From assembly GCF_900142195.1 (NCBI RefSeq), contig NZ_FRAB01000016.1:91899-155898 (forward strand): 64,000 nucleotides of DNA, read 5' to 3'. The position numbers and the translations under genes were made by a program. The notes beneath the pieces were generated by a model that ran no database searches, was not told the DNA's origin, and worked only from the letters and a program-made list of their open reading frames with translations. The DNA is from Paraburkholderia terricola. GTDB taxonomy: Bacteria; Pseudomonadota; Gammaproteobacteria; Burkholderiales; Burkholderiaceae. Shown here piece after piece: positions 26,139 to 33,986 of this stretch (its first letter is position 1; the number at the start of each line of letters is the position of its first letter).

Positions 26139-27377
26139 ATGCATGCTGTTCCCCCGCTCGAACAAGATGCGGTCGATGCACCGGCTGACGCGACGCTCGC
26201 TCATGCGGCCGCGCCGAATTCCACCCACGCACCCGCGAACGCCCACGCGCCGGGTCAGGCGGCCAATCAGGCGCCGGTGCGCGATCTGCGCCGCGTCGGT
26301 ATTCACCCTGACTATTGGTATCCGCTCGCGTGGTCGCATGAGGTGAAGCGAGGCAAGACGCATGGCGTCACGTTCGCCGGCGATCCGATCGTGCTGGCGC
26401 GCACCGAGGGCGGCAAGGTGTTCGCGCTGGAAGACCGCTGCGCGCATCGTCAGGTGCCGTTGCATCAGGGCGTGGTGGATGGCGAGTCGATTCGCTGCGG
26501 CTATCACGGCTGGACCTACGACTGCTCGGGCAAGTGCATCGACGTGCCGTATCTGGGCCGCGAGCGTCTGCCGAACGGCGTGCGTTCCTATCCATGCCGC
26601 GAAGTCGAGGGGCTGATTTTCGTGTTCCCCGGCAATGCCGAACTGGCCGATGAAAGGCCGCTGCCCGCGTTCGGCTCGGTGTCGGACAAGAAGTACAAGA
26701 CGCGCCGTTTCGGCCGTCCGGTGAATTGCCACTACTCGTTCATGCACGAGAACCTGATGGACATGAACCATCAGTTCCTGCATCGCCGGCAAATGGGGCA
26801 GATGCGCGCGCGTTCGTTGGGGCGGCGTCACGGCGACGGTTGGGTCGAGGTCGATTACACGTTTGCGCGCATGGCCGGCCAGCAGCCGATCGGCGAGGCG
26901 ATCGTATTCGGCCAGAGCCGCAAGACCGGCGGCGACAACGACAAGGACGTCATGACGATCCGCACCGAGTATCCGTATCAGACGCTGCAAATCCGCACGT
27001 CGGAGCAGACGCTGGTGATGGATTTGTGGATCGTCTACGTGCCGCTCGATCGCGAGCAGCGCACCAATCGCACGTTCGGGCTGCTGTCGATCCGCAAGCC
27101 GGGGATTCCCGGTGTGCTGAATCTCGCGTGGCCGTTGCTCGTGTGGTTCACCGAGCGCATCTTCAAGGAAGACCGCGAGATCGTCGAAGCCGAACAGCGC
27201 GCGCACGATTTACAGGGCGCCGACTGGAATCACGAGGTGTTTCCGGTTATCAACGAACTGCGGGCTTTGCTGCGCGAGCGCGGCGCGCCGGATCAACGGG
27301 TGGGCGCCGGCACCGGCGACACCGCCGTGATTCGCTTCTGGGATTCGCGTCAGGGCAGTCCGCTGGCGAAAAGCTGA
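26139..27377 (+). CDS. Rieske [2Fe-2S] oxygenase (phthalate/vanillate-type), stand-alone
   Basis: 412 aa with a 45-residue Ala/His/Pro-rich N-terminal extension. Rieske motif C101-A-H103 and C120-G-Y-H123; non-heme iron site in HENLMDMNHQFLH (Asp, His, His). GGAGG precedes the start. No ferredoxin, reductase or beta-subunit gene adjoins, so electron donors must come from elsewhere; the rubredoxin at 27.8 kb is a conceivable but unproven partner. It lacks close similarity by eye to the cluster oxygenase. Substrate unknown. Confidence 0.87.
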   Translation: MHAVPPLEQDAVDAPADATLAHAAAPNSTHAPANAHAPGQAANQAPVRDLRRVGIHPDYWYPLAWSHEVKRGKTHGVTFAGDPIVLARTEGGKVFALEDRCAHRQVPLHQGVVDGESIRCGYHGWTYDCSGKCIDVPYLGRERLPNGVRSYPCREVEGLIFVFPGNAELADERPLPAFGSVSDKKYKTRRFGRPVNCHYSFMHENLMDMNHQFLHRRQMGQMRARSLGRRHGDGWVEVDYTFARMAGQQPIGEAIVFGQSRKTGGDNDKDVMTIRTEYPYQTLQIRTSEQTLVMDLWIVYVPLDREQRTNRTFGLLSIRKPGIPGVLNLAWPLLVWFTERIFKEDREIVEAEQRAHDLQGADWNHEVFPVINELRALLRERGAPDQRVGAGTGDTAVIRFWDSRQGSPLAKS

Positions 27378-27629
27378 TAGGTGGTTTCGGCGCCGCGGGC
27401 CGCGGCGCCACGCCAATGCAATGAATAGCGGCAATCGCGCATAAGCGAACGTCAGCGAACTTTGCACCGCGACGAATTAATCCATCTCCGCTCGGTAGGC
27501 AATCGGCCACCTTCGGCCACCTTCGGGCAGCGATAATGGCCTCTGATGCGTGAAGGTTTGCGCCATTCGACATCCGCAAGCCGCGCGCCCGTGTACCATT
27601 TCGCTTTTCCTCATTTTCAAGAACACCTC

Positions 27630-27746
27630 GTGACGACGCAACACATCCCCACCGCCTCCCGCAAATCCCTCACTCTGCTGCAAGTGCTCGGCATCATCGG
27701 CGCCGCCGGCCTGATTGCTTCCATCCTGCTGAATCAGCTGCTCTAG
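27630..27746 (+). CDS. small single-span membrane protein
   Basis: 38 aa from a GTG start: a polar N-terminus (TTQHIPTASRKS) followed by one hydrophobic helix (LTLLQVLGIIGAAGLIASILLNQLL). An AAGAA lies upstream. Such tiny one-helix proteins occur widely in Burkholderia and usually have no assigned role; some act as regulators of membrane complexes. It precedes the rubredoxin gene by 59 bases. A longer in-frame start at 27546 is less likely. Confidence 0.5.
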   Translation: MTTQHIPTASRKSLTLLQVLGIIGAAGLIASILLNQLL

Positions 27747-27764
27747 TCCACGCTTAAGACGCAC

Positions 27765-27783
27765 GCCGGCACGCGCTGCCGGC
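27765..27783 (+). terminator. possible terminator after the small membrane protein
   Basis: GCCGGCA/TGCCGGC stem with a 5-base loop just after the stop at 27746; followed only by TTCATCGCT, so termination is weakly supported. Confidence 0.3.
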
Positions 27784-27805
27784 TTCATCGCTATTCCGAT
27801 TTGCC

Positions 27806-28222
27806 ATGTACAAGAAGGGCGTAGCCGTCGAGATCCAGTTTTCCCCCGAGCGGCTCAACGACGGCGCCGGCGATCCCTACTGGATCGATCTGACGCGGGC
27901 CGAAGCGCAGCGGTTGCTGCAGAGCTTGCAAGCGCGCCTTGCGGAAAGTGGCGCGGGCACTGCCGCGCCGCTCGTGGTGAGCCTCGATGAGACGCCCGCA
28001 TCGCAAGCAGCCGATGCGCCGGATGCAGCGGGCGAAACCGCAGCCTCGGCGGATGACTTCAAGCAATGGGTCTGTGTGATCTGCGGCTGGGTCTACGATG
28101 AAGCCGCGGGCTTGCCCGATGAAGGCATCGCGCCCGGCACGCGCTGGGCGGATGTTCCGGCCGACTGGCGCTGCCCGCTCTGCGACGTGGGCAAGGAAGA
28201 TTTCGCGCTGGTCGAGTTTTGA
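27806..28222 (+). CDS. rubredoxin with N-terminal extension
   Basis: 138 aa. The C-terminal 53 residues are a complete rubredoxin: WVCVICGWVYDEAAGLPDEGIAPGTRWADVPADWRCPLCDVGK gives the two C-x2-C knuckles for a single iron. The N-terminal 80 residues (VEIQFSPERLNDGAGDPYWIDLTRAEAQRLLQSLQ) form an unrelated small domain and linker; most rubredoxins lack it. It transfers single electrons to oxygenases, alkane hydroxylases or rubrerythrin-type systems; the partner is unknown here. Confidence 0.9.
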   Translation: MYKKGVAVEIQFSPERLNDGAGDPYWIDLTRAEAQRLLQSLQARLAESGAGTAAPLVVSLDETPASQAADAPDAAGETAASADDFKQWVCVICGWVYDEAAGLPDEGIAPGTRWADVPADWRCPLCDVGKEDFALVEF

Positions 28223-28254
28223 ACTCGACCAACATAAGGCATTAAAGCCGGCAC

Positions 28255-29175
28255 TCACCGCGCCCGCACGGTGCGCGTGTACGACGCAATCATCGTCGCC
28301 AGTTCCTGCGCGGCGGGCGTGAGCGGAATGGCCGCGCGTTGCAGCAGGCACACGTTCTGTTCGACCGCGCGCTCGCGCACATCGATCGACGTGAGCGTGC
28401 TTGCGAACGGCCCGCGTTTCGCGACGACCGACGCTTCCAGCGACAGGCAATCCGTCGCGCCTACTAGATGCAGCGTCTCGTACAAACCTTCCACGGTCGC
28501 GACGATTTTCGGCGGCGGCAGGCCGTGGCTTTCAAACAGATGACTGAGCCGGTTGATTTGCGGATCGTCCGTGAGATTCGGCGAGCGCGTCGCCGCCCAC
28601 GTGCAATCGACCAGTTCGGCCAGCGACGTCGCACCGGCTTTCGGATGACCCTGGCGGCAAACGATCACCGGATCCGACGCATAAAGCGGCGTCACCGACA
28701 GATCGGCCGTATCGGTGTGCTTCGACACCAGCGCGACCGCGAAGTCGAGCGAGCCTTCGCGAATCCACGAGATCATCATCCGCGAGGTGCCGGTACGCAG
28801 ATGCACCGCGACCCGCTCGAAGCGTGAGCGAAATTCCATCAGCACCGGCGCGAACGCGTCGACCAGCGGCTCGGTGGTCATGCCGAAGGTGACCTCGCCG
28901 ATGTAGTCGCCACGCAATTGCCGCACTTCCTGCTCCGCACGCTCGCATTCGCCGATGATGGCGCCGGCCCGCTGCAACAGGCGCTGGCCGAGCGCGGTCA
29001 ACGCGATGCCGCGATTCGTGCGCGTGAACAAGGTCGCGCCCAGCATCGATTCCAGGTTCTGCAATTGCTGCGTGATGCCGCTCTGCGCGATGCCGAGCGC
29101 TCGCGACGCCGCGCGGATGCTGCCGTGCTCGGCAATGGCGGTGAACGCGCGCAGTTGGGAAATCGTCAGCGCCAT
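28255..29175 (-). CDS. LysR-family transcriptional regulator
   Basis: 306 aa; start at 29175 gives the classical MALTISQLRAFTAIAEHGSIRAASRALGIAQSGITQQLQNLE helix-turn-helix. The periplasmic-binding-like effector domain follows. It is divergent from the solute-binding-protein/deacylase pair at 29.3-31.2 kb, the normal LysR arrangement, so it probably regulates that pair in response to an amino acid-like ligand. The intergenic gap is 119 bases. Confidence 0.9.
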   Translation of the reverse strand: MALTISQLRAFTAIAEHGSIRAASRALGIAQSGITQQLQNLESMLGATLFTRTNRGIALTALGQRLLQRAGAIIGECERAEQEVRQLRGDYIGEVTFGMTTEPLVDAFAPVLMEFRSRFERVAVHLRTGTSRMMISWIREGSLDFAVALVSKHTDTADLSVTPLYASDPVIVCRQGHPKAGATSLAELVDCTWAATRSPNLTDDPQINRLSHLFESHGLPPPKIVATVEGLYETLHLVGATDCLSLEASVVAKRGPFASTLTSIDVRERAVEQNVCLLQRAAIPLTPAAQELATMIASYTRTVRAR

Positions 29176-29294
29176 GAAAGCTTCTGTTGGTGATCGGGAA
29201 AGGTGATCATGATAGTCCGGATGGGACTGTTTCAAAGCGCGGGTGCGGCATAGGATCGGTTTGTCGTCCTCCACCCCATCCACTTTTCCCGTCC

Positions 29295-30062
29295 ATGAAA
29301 ATTCCGCTGATGATCCTGAGCGCCGCGCTGATTTTTAGCGGCGGCGCGTTTGCCGCCGAGCCCGACACGCTGCGTCTCGGTATCGATCCGAGCTATCCGC
29401 CGATGGACGTCAAGGCGCCCGACGGCACCTTCAAAGGCTTCGACGTCGATCTCGGCAACGAAATCTGCCGGCGCATCCACGCGCGTTGCGAGTGGGTGGA
29501 GCTCGAATTCGCGGGGATGATTCCGGCGCTGCAGGCGCGCAAGATCGACGCGATTCTGTCGTCGATGGCGATCACCGAGAAGCGCGAGCAACAGATTCTC
29601 TTTTCCTCGAAGCTCTTTCAATTCAAGTCGCGCTTGATCGCGCGGCAGGGTTCCGCGCTCGCGGGCGGCTTGAATGCGCTGGCCGGCAAGCAGATCGGCG
29701 TGCAGTCCGGCACGCAGTTCGGAGGCTACGCGCTGAAAAACTGGGCGCCGATCGGCGCGCACGTGGTCGCCTATAAGAGTCAGGACGAAGTATTCGCCGA
29801 CTTGCGCAATGGCCGGCTCGACGGCGCGCTGCTCGGTTCGGTGGAAGCGGACATCGGCTTTTTGCGCACGCCGGCGGGCAAGGGTTTTGCGTTTGTCGGC
29901 GAACCGCTTTCGATGGGCGACCGCGGCGTGGGCATCGGTTTGCGCAAGGATGAGACCGCGGTGCAGGCATCCATGAACGCGGCGATCGCTTCCATGCTCA
30001 AGGACGGCACGTATGCGCGGATCGCGAGGAAGTACTTCGACTTCGATCCATACGGCAACTGA
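29295..30062 (+). CDS. ABC transporter substrate-binding protein, lysine/arginine/ornithine type
   Basis: 255 aa. Signal peptide residues 1-20 (MKIPLMILSAALIFSGGAFA). Family 3 signature: LRLGIDPSYPPMDVKAPDGTFKGFDVDLGNEICRRI, then AILSSMAITEKREQQILFS and the GKQIGVQSGT hinge. It binds a basic or polar amino acid, or a derived opine, in the periplasm. No permease or ATPase genes follow, so it must use another system or serve as a sensor. The next gene encodes a deacylase, suggesting an N-acylated amino acid ligand. Confidence 0.88.
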   Translation: MKIPLMILSAALIFSGGAFAAEPDTLRLGIDPSYPPMDVKAPDGTFKGFDVDLGNEICRRIHARCEWVELEFAGMIPALQARKIDAILSSMAITEKREQQILFSSKLFQFKSRLIARQGSALAGGLNALAGKQIGVQSGTQFGGYALKNWAPIGAHVVAYKSQDEVFADLRNGRLDGALLGSVEADIGFLRTPAGKGFAFVGEPLSMGDRGVGIGLRKDETAVQASMNAAIASMLKDGTYARIARKYFDFDPYGN

Positions 30063-30105
30063 TCGTTTAGCTTCTTACTCTCTCTCTTCTTCAGATCATC
30101 CGCTC

Positions 30106-31221
30106 ATGAACAGGCAATCGATTCCGCTCTTGTCGCCGGCTATCGGCACGCACCGCGAACTGGTGTCGTTTCACTTCGGTCCGGCTGGGAGCGGACAGAA
30201 GATCTATATCCAGTCGTCGCTGCATGCCGACGAAACGCCCGCGATGCTGACGACTGTTCTGCTCAAACGTCGATTGCTAGAACTCGAAAAGCGGGGCGCG
30301 CTGAATGCGGAAATCGTACTGGTGCCGGTGGCGAATCCGGTTGGACTCGGCCAGTACGTGCTGGGTCAATTTCTTGGACGATTCGATTTAGGCAGCGGCA
30401 AGAACTTCAATCGGCACTTCATGCAGTTCCCGAAACTGACATCGCGGGCGAAGGAGGTGCTCGGTTCCGACGCGAAAGAAAATCGGCGGACCGTGCGTGA
30501 ACTGATTGCGGCTGAGTTGACGGAACAGAAGCCGTTGACTGAATTCGAGTCCTTGCAATTGGCTTTGCTGAAGCTCTCTTTCGACGCGGATGTCGTGATC
30601 GATTTGCATTGTTCCCTGGAAGCGGCAATGCATCTCTATACGAGCGAAGCAGCGTGGCCTGAGTTCGAACCATTGGCCCGGTATCTCGGCGCGCAAGCTT
30701 CGCTGCTTGCCACTAACTCAGGCGGCGAGTCGTTCGATGAGACGCATGGCTTGTTGTGGTGGAAGTTGCAGCAGGATATGCCGGCGGATAAACCGGTGCC
30801 GAATGGAACGATTGCGGTGACGGTTGAATGCCGCGGGCAGCGCGATGTTTCTTATGAAGCGGCGCAAGAAGATGCCGACGCGCTTGTCGATTATCTCGCG
30901 TGGCGCAAGGCGATTCTGATCGATGCGAAGCCGCTGCCCGAACTGCCGACGCCCGCGACGCCGCTCGCCGGCAGTGAGCAGTTTTATGCGCCGGTGAGCG
31001 GAATCCTGATTCATCGCGCGAAGATTGGTGACAGGATTCACGTCGGCCAGGCTTTGTTCGATATCGTCGATCCGTTGACCGATGAGACAACCACGGTGTC
31101 GAGCAATACCGAAGGCGTGTTTTATATGCGGCGGGCTATCCGGTTCGTGACGGCCGGCGCGCCGCTGGGGCGTGTGACGGGGACGCGGCCGTTCAGGACC
31201 GGGGTTTTGCTGGGAGCGTGA
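30106..31221 (+). CDS. succinylglutamate desuccinylase/aspartoacylase-family deacylase
   Basis: 371 aa, M14-like zinc carboxypeptidase fold of the AstE/AspA group. Zinc ligands SSLHADETP (His-x2-Glu) and VIDLHCSLEA (His); a C-terminal beta domain (FYAPVSGILIHRAKIGDRIHVGQALFDIVDP) resembles a biotinyl/lipoyl-like hammerhead seen in this subgroup. It would hydrolyse an N-acyl amino acid. It follows the solute-binding protein by 43 bases and is probably co-transcribed under the divergent LysR. The gene looks somewhat less GC-biased than its neighbours. Confidence 0.85.
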   Translation: MNRQSIPLLSPAIGTHRELVSFHFGPAGSGQKIYIQSSLHADETPAMLTTVLLKRRLLELEKRGALNAEIVLVPVANPVGLGQYVLGQFLGRFDLGSGKNFNRHFMQFPKLTSRAKEVLGSDAKENRRTVRELIAAELTEQKPLTEFESLQLALLKLSFDADVVIDLHCSLEAAMHLYTSEAAWPEFEPLARYLGAQASLLATNSGGESFDETHGLLWWKLQQDMPADKPVPNGTIAVTVECRGQRDVSYEAAQEDADALVDYLAWRKAILIDAKPLPELPTPATPLAGSEQFYAPVSGILIHRAKIGDRIHVGQALFDIVDPLTDETTTVSSNTEGVFYMRRAIRFVTAGAPLGRVTGTRPFRTGVLLGA

Positions 31222-31254
31222 GGGTTTTGCGTCCCCCAGCGCTCCCAACGCGGC

Positions 31255-33387
31255 TTAACCCGTAACCAGAACCGGCGCGACCGCAGCCGGATCGCTGATA
31301 CTCGGCCGCCCATTTTCGACGTGACCCGCCAAGCGACGCGAGAAACTCGCGTCGTCGTTATTCGTCACCGTCAAGTCGTACCAGTGATGGCTCGACGCCA
31401 GCACCCACGCCTCTTCGATATGCGCGCCGGCGGGCACCAGCACCGGACGCACGCGCGCACCGTAAGCGTTGTCGGTCACCGTCAAGCGAGCCACGCCACC
31501 GCCCTTGTTGCTGAAACTCAGAAACACGTTGCCGTTCGCCACGTCGTATTGCACCTTCACTTCAGGCTGCGCCGGCTTGTCGTTGCCGCGAGAACTCGCA
31601 GCCTTCTGCGTGTCGCCCGCGAACTTACGAACGAAACCATTCGGCCCGAACACTTCGAAGGTATAGGCGCCATTCGTCGTCGTCAGGTCGAACGTCTCCT
31701 TGAGCGACTTGCCCGCCTCGACCGTGTAACGCCACGGACCATCCGTGCGGTTCGTCGCATACACGTAGAAATGCGCGCCCTGGTCGCCGGAATTGCCGAA
31801 CGAAATCTCGAACGTGTTCTTCTTCACGTCCGCGTGACCGTTCACATGCAACTCATACGGCAACGCGCGCGCGAAACGAATCCCGCTTTCCTGCGGATCG
31901 ATCGCGCCAGGCGCCGCGGGTACGGTCGGCTTCGGCTGGGTCGCGCACTGGTTGTCGGCGATGCTCTTGTAGTTGCTCGTGTCCGGCAGCGGCGGCACCT
32001 TGGAGTCCGGCGTGCGGAAATCGAATGCAGCCGTCAGGTCGCCGCACACCGCGCGGCGCCATGCCGTGATGTTCGGCTCAACCACACCGAACCGCGTTTC
32101 GATGAAGCGAATCACCGACGTATGATCGAACACCTGCGAGCATACAAAACCGCCCTTGCTCCACGGCGACACGATGGTCATCGGCACGCGCGGGCCGAGG
32201 CCATACGGCAAACCGTCAGCGGTAAAGCTGCCGCCGCGCGCGGGATTCACCACGTTGTGAATTTCGCCCTCGGTGCTCACCGTCGACTTGCCTTGCGCGG
32301 GCGTCGTCGCCGGTTGCGGCGGCACGAGGTGATCGAAGAAGCCGTCGTTCTCGTCGTACATGATGAACAGCACGGTCTTGCTCCACACCTCGGGATTCGA
32401 CGTCAACGCATCGAGCACCTGCGACGTGTACTCCGCGCCATACGCGGGCGTATAGCTCGGGTGCTCCGAGTACGCGGCGGGCGGGCACAGCCACGAGACT
32501 TGCGGCAACTTGTTCGCCAGCACGTCGGCCTTCAGATCGGCGATCGTGCGAACGGTCTGCGCGCGCTCATACAAAGGCGAGCCCGGCTGCGCGTTGATGA
32601 AGTTCGTGAAGTTCTGCAAGACGTTGGTGCCGTAGTTGCCGTTCAGCGGATCGGCGCCCGTCAGCCCCTGCTGATACACCTGCCACGAGATGCCCGCGGC
32701 TTGCAGGCGTTCCGGGTAGGTGGTCCACGAGAGCAACTGATAATTCGGTGGACCGTCGCCGTCGACGAAATCGTTGTTGTCGAGCAGCGGACCGCCCAGC
32801 GTGCCGGTCGGATCGACCATGCCGGTCATCAGATATGAACGGTTCGGGTGCGTCGGTCCCGGCAGCGAGCAGAAGTAAGCATCGCAGACGGTGAAGGCAT
32901 CGGCCAGCGCGTAGTGGAACGGAATGTCGCTGCGCAGGTGATAGCCCATCGTCATGTCGGTCTTGGTGGCCGGCCACTGGTCGTAGCGGCCGCCGCCGAT
33001 CGCGGCATGGGTCTTGTACCAGGAGTGATCGAGATCGCCGACGCATTGCGCGCTGGTCGTGGACGTATCCAGATGGAACGGCAGCACCGGCTTCGTGGGG
33101 TCGGCCTTCGACGGCTGATACCACACCGGCTTGCCGTTCGGCAGCGGAATCGGGAAGCGGTCGTTGTAGCCACGCACGCCGCGCAGGTGGCCGAAGTAGT
33201 GGTCGAACGACCGGTTCTCCTGCATGAACACGACGATGTGCTCCACGTCGCGAATCGTGCCCGTGCGCGAAAACGCGGGCACGGCAAGCGCATTACGAAT
33301 CGACTCGGGCAGCGCGGTTAGCGCGGCGGCAGCGCCGGCGGACGATGCCACGGTCTGCAGGAAACGGCGACGGCTATTTGATGTCAT
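31255..33387 (-). CDS. phosphocholine-specific phospholipase C, Tat-exported
   Basis: 710 aa, full length. The N-terminus SRRRFLQTVASSAGAAAALTALP is a twin-arginine signal. Catalytic domain motifs: VEHIVVFMQENRSFDHYFGHLRG near residue 45 (metal binding and nucleophile region), MYDENDGFFDHLVPP, GLGPRVPMTIVSPWSKGG. Two C-terminal DUF756 beta domains follow (about 510-700). It hydrolyses phosphatidylcholine or sphingomyelin outside the cell, yielding phosphocholine for phosphate and nitrogen supply, and can be haemolytic. A lipoprotein gene lies 67 bases upstream on the same strand. It converges on the deacylase gene. Confidence 0.93.
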   Translation of the reverse strand: MTSNSRRRFLQTVASSAGAAAALTALPESIRNALAVPAFSRTGTIRDVEHIVVFMQENRSFDHYFGHLRGVRGYNDRFPIPLPNGKPVWYQPSKADPTKPVLPFHLDTSTTSAQCVGDLDHSWYKTHAAIGGGRYDQWPATKTDMTMGYHLRSDIPFHYALADAFTVCDAYFCSLPGPTHPNRSYLMTGMVDPTGTLGGPLLDNNDFVDGDGPPNYQLLSWTTYPERLQAAGISWQVYQQGLTGADPLNGNYGTNVLQNFTNFINAQPGSPLYERAQTVRTIADLKADVLANKLPQVSWLCPPAAYSEHPSYTPAYGAEYTSQVLDALTSNPEVWSKTVLFIMYDENDGFFDHLVPPQPATTPAQGKSTVSTEGEIHNVVNPARGGSFTADGLPYGLGPRVPMTIVSPWSKGGFVCSQVFDHTSVIRFIETRFGVVEPNITAWRRAVCGDLTAAFDFRTPDSKVPPLPDTSNYKSIADNQCATQPKPTVPAAPGAIDPQESGIRFARALPYELHVNGHADVKKNTFEISFGNSGDQGAHFYVYATNRTDGPWRYTVEAGKSLKETFDLTTTNGAYTFEVFGPNGFVRKFAGDTQKAASSRGNDKPAQPEVKVQYDVANGNVFLSFSNKGGGVARLTVTDNAYGARVRPVLVPAGAHIEEAWVLASSHHWYDLTVTNNDDASFSRRLAGHVENGRPSISDPAAVAPVLVTG

Positions 33388-33454
33388 CGAATATCACCTT
33401 CTGCGGGGGGAAAGAATAGCGCGCCTCGCGCGCCGGGGGAATGGGCTTGGGGAG

Positions 33455-33775
33455 TTAGTTGCTGCCGGCGCTGTCGCCTGGTGCGTAACGCATCACGGGC
33501 GCGACTTGCCGGCTGTCGGCGGCGAGGCTGGCTTGCATGTTTTGCGTGATTGCGTCGGAAGCGGCGAACGGGTTCTCCGCGAGCGGTGTGGATGCCGCGG
33601 ATGACGTCCCCACGTTTTGCGCAACATCGTTGTTGTTCGCGACAACGGGCGACGAAGATGCCGAGGTTGTTGAAGCAGTGGCAGCCGGTGGCGAATCATC
33701 CGCGCCGCAGCCGCTCAACGCATACATTGCAAGCGCGATAAACAGCGCACTCGCGAGGCGTTTGTCTCTTCTCAT
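33455..33775 (-). CDS. small Ala/Ser/Thr-rich lipoprotein
   Basis: 106 aa. Signal peptide with lipobox LSGC (Cys at 23), then a low-complexity region rich in Ala, Ser, Thr and Asn, ending SRQVAPVMRYAPGDSAGSN. No domain known. It lies directly upstream of the phospholipase C gene on the same strand and could be co-transcribed. In Pseudomonas a small PlcR protein accompanies PlcH, but this lipoprotein shows no evident similarity, so an accessory role is a guess. Confidence 0.7.
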   Translation of the reverse strand: MRRDKRLASALFIALAMYALSGCGADDSPPAATASTTSASSSPVVANNNDVAQNVGTSSAASTPLAENPFAASDAITQNMQASLAADSRQVAPVMRYAPGDSAGSN

Positions 33776-33986
33776 GTCCGCATCCGGTTTCGTGAAAGCG
33801 GATGCAGTCTCTAATCCTTCCGAGAAATATTTGTGAAACGTTTGAGAGTCAGTGAAACTTGTTCGATGCGTCGGTTCTTCGAAAGGCGATGGAAAGCGAT
33901 CAGCAGGACAATGTTCACCGCAGCGCCATATGTCCGGTAGTTTTGGCGTATCGAAAGATCACGGCTTGGCCTATTCCGGTAAATTC

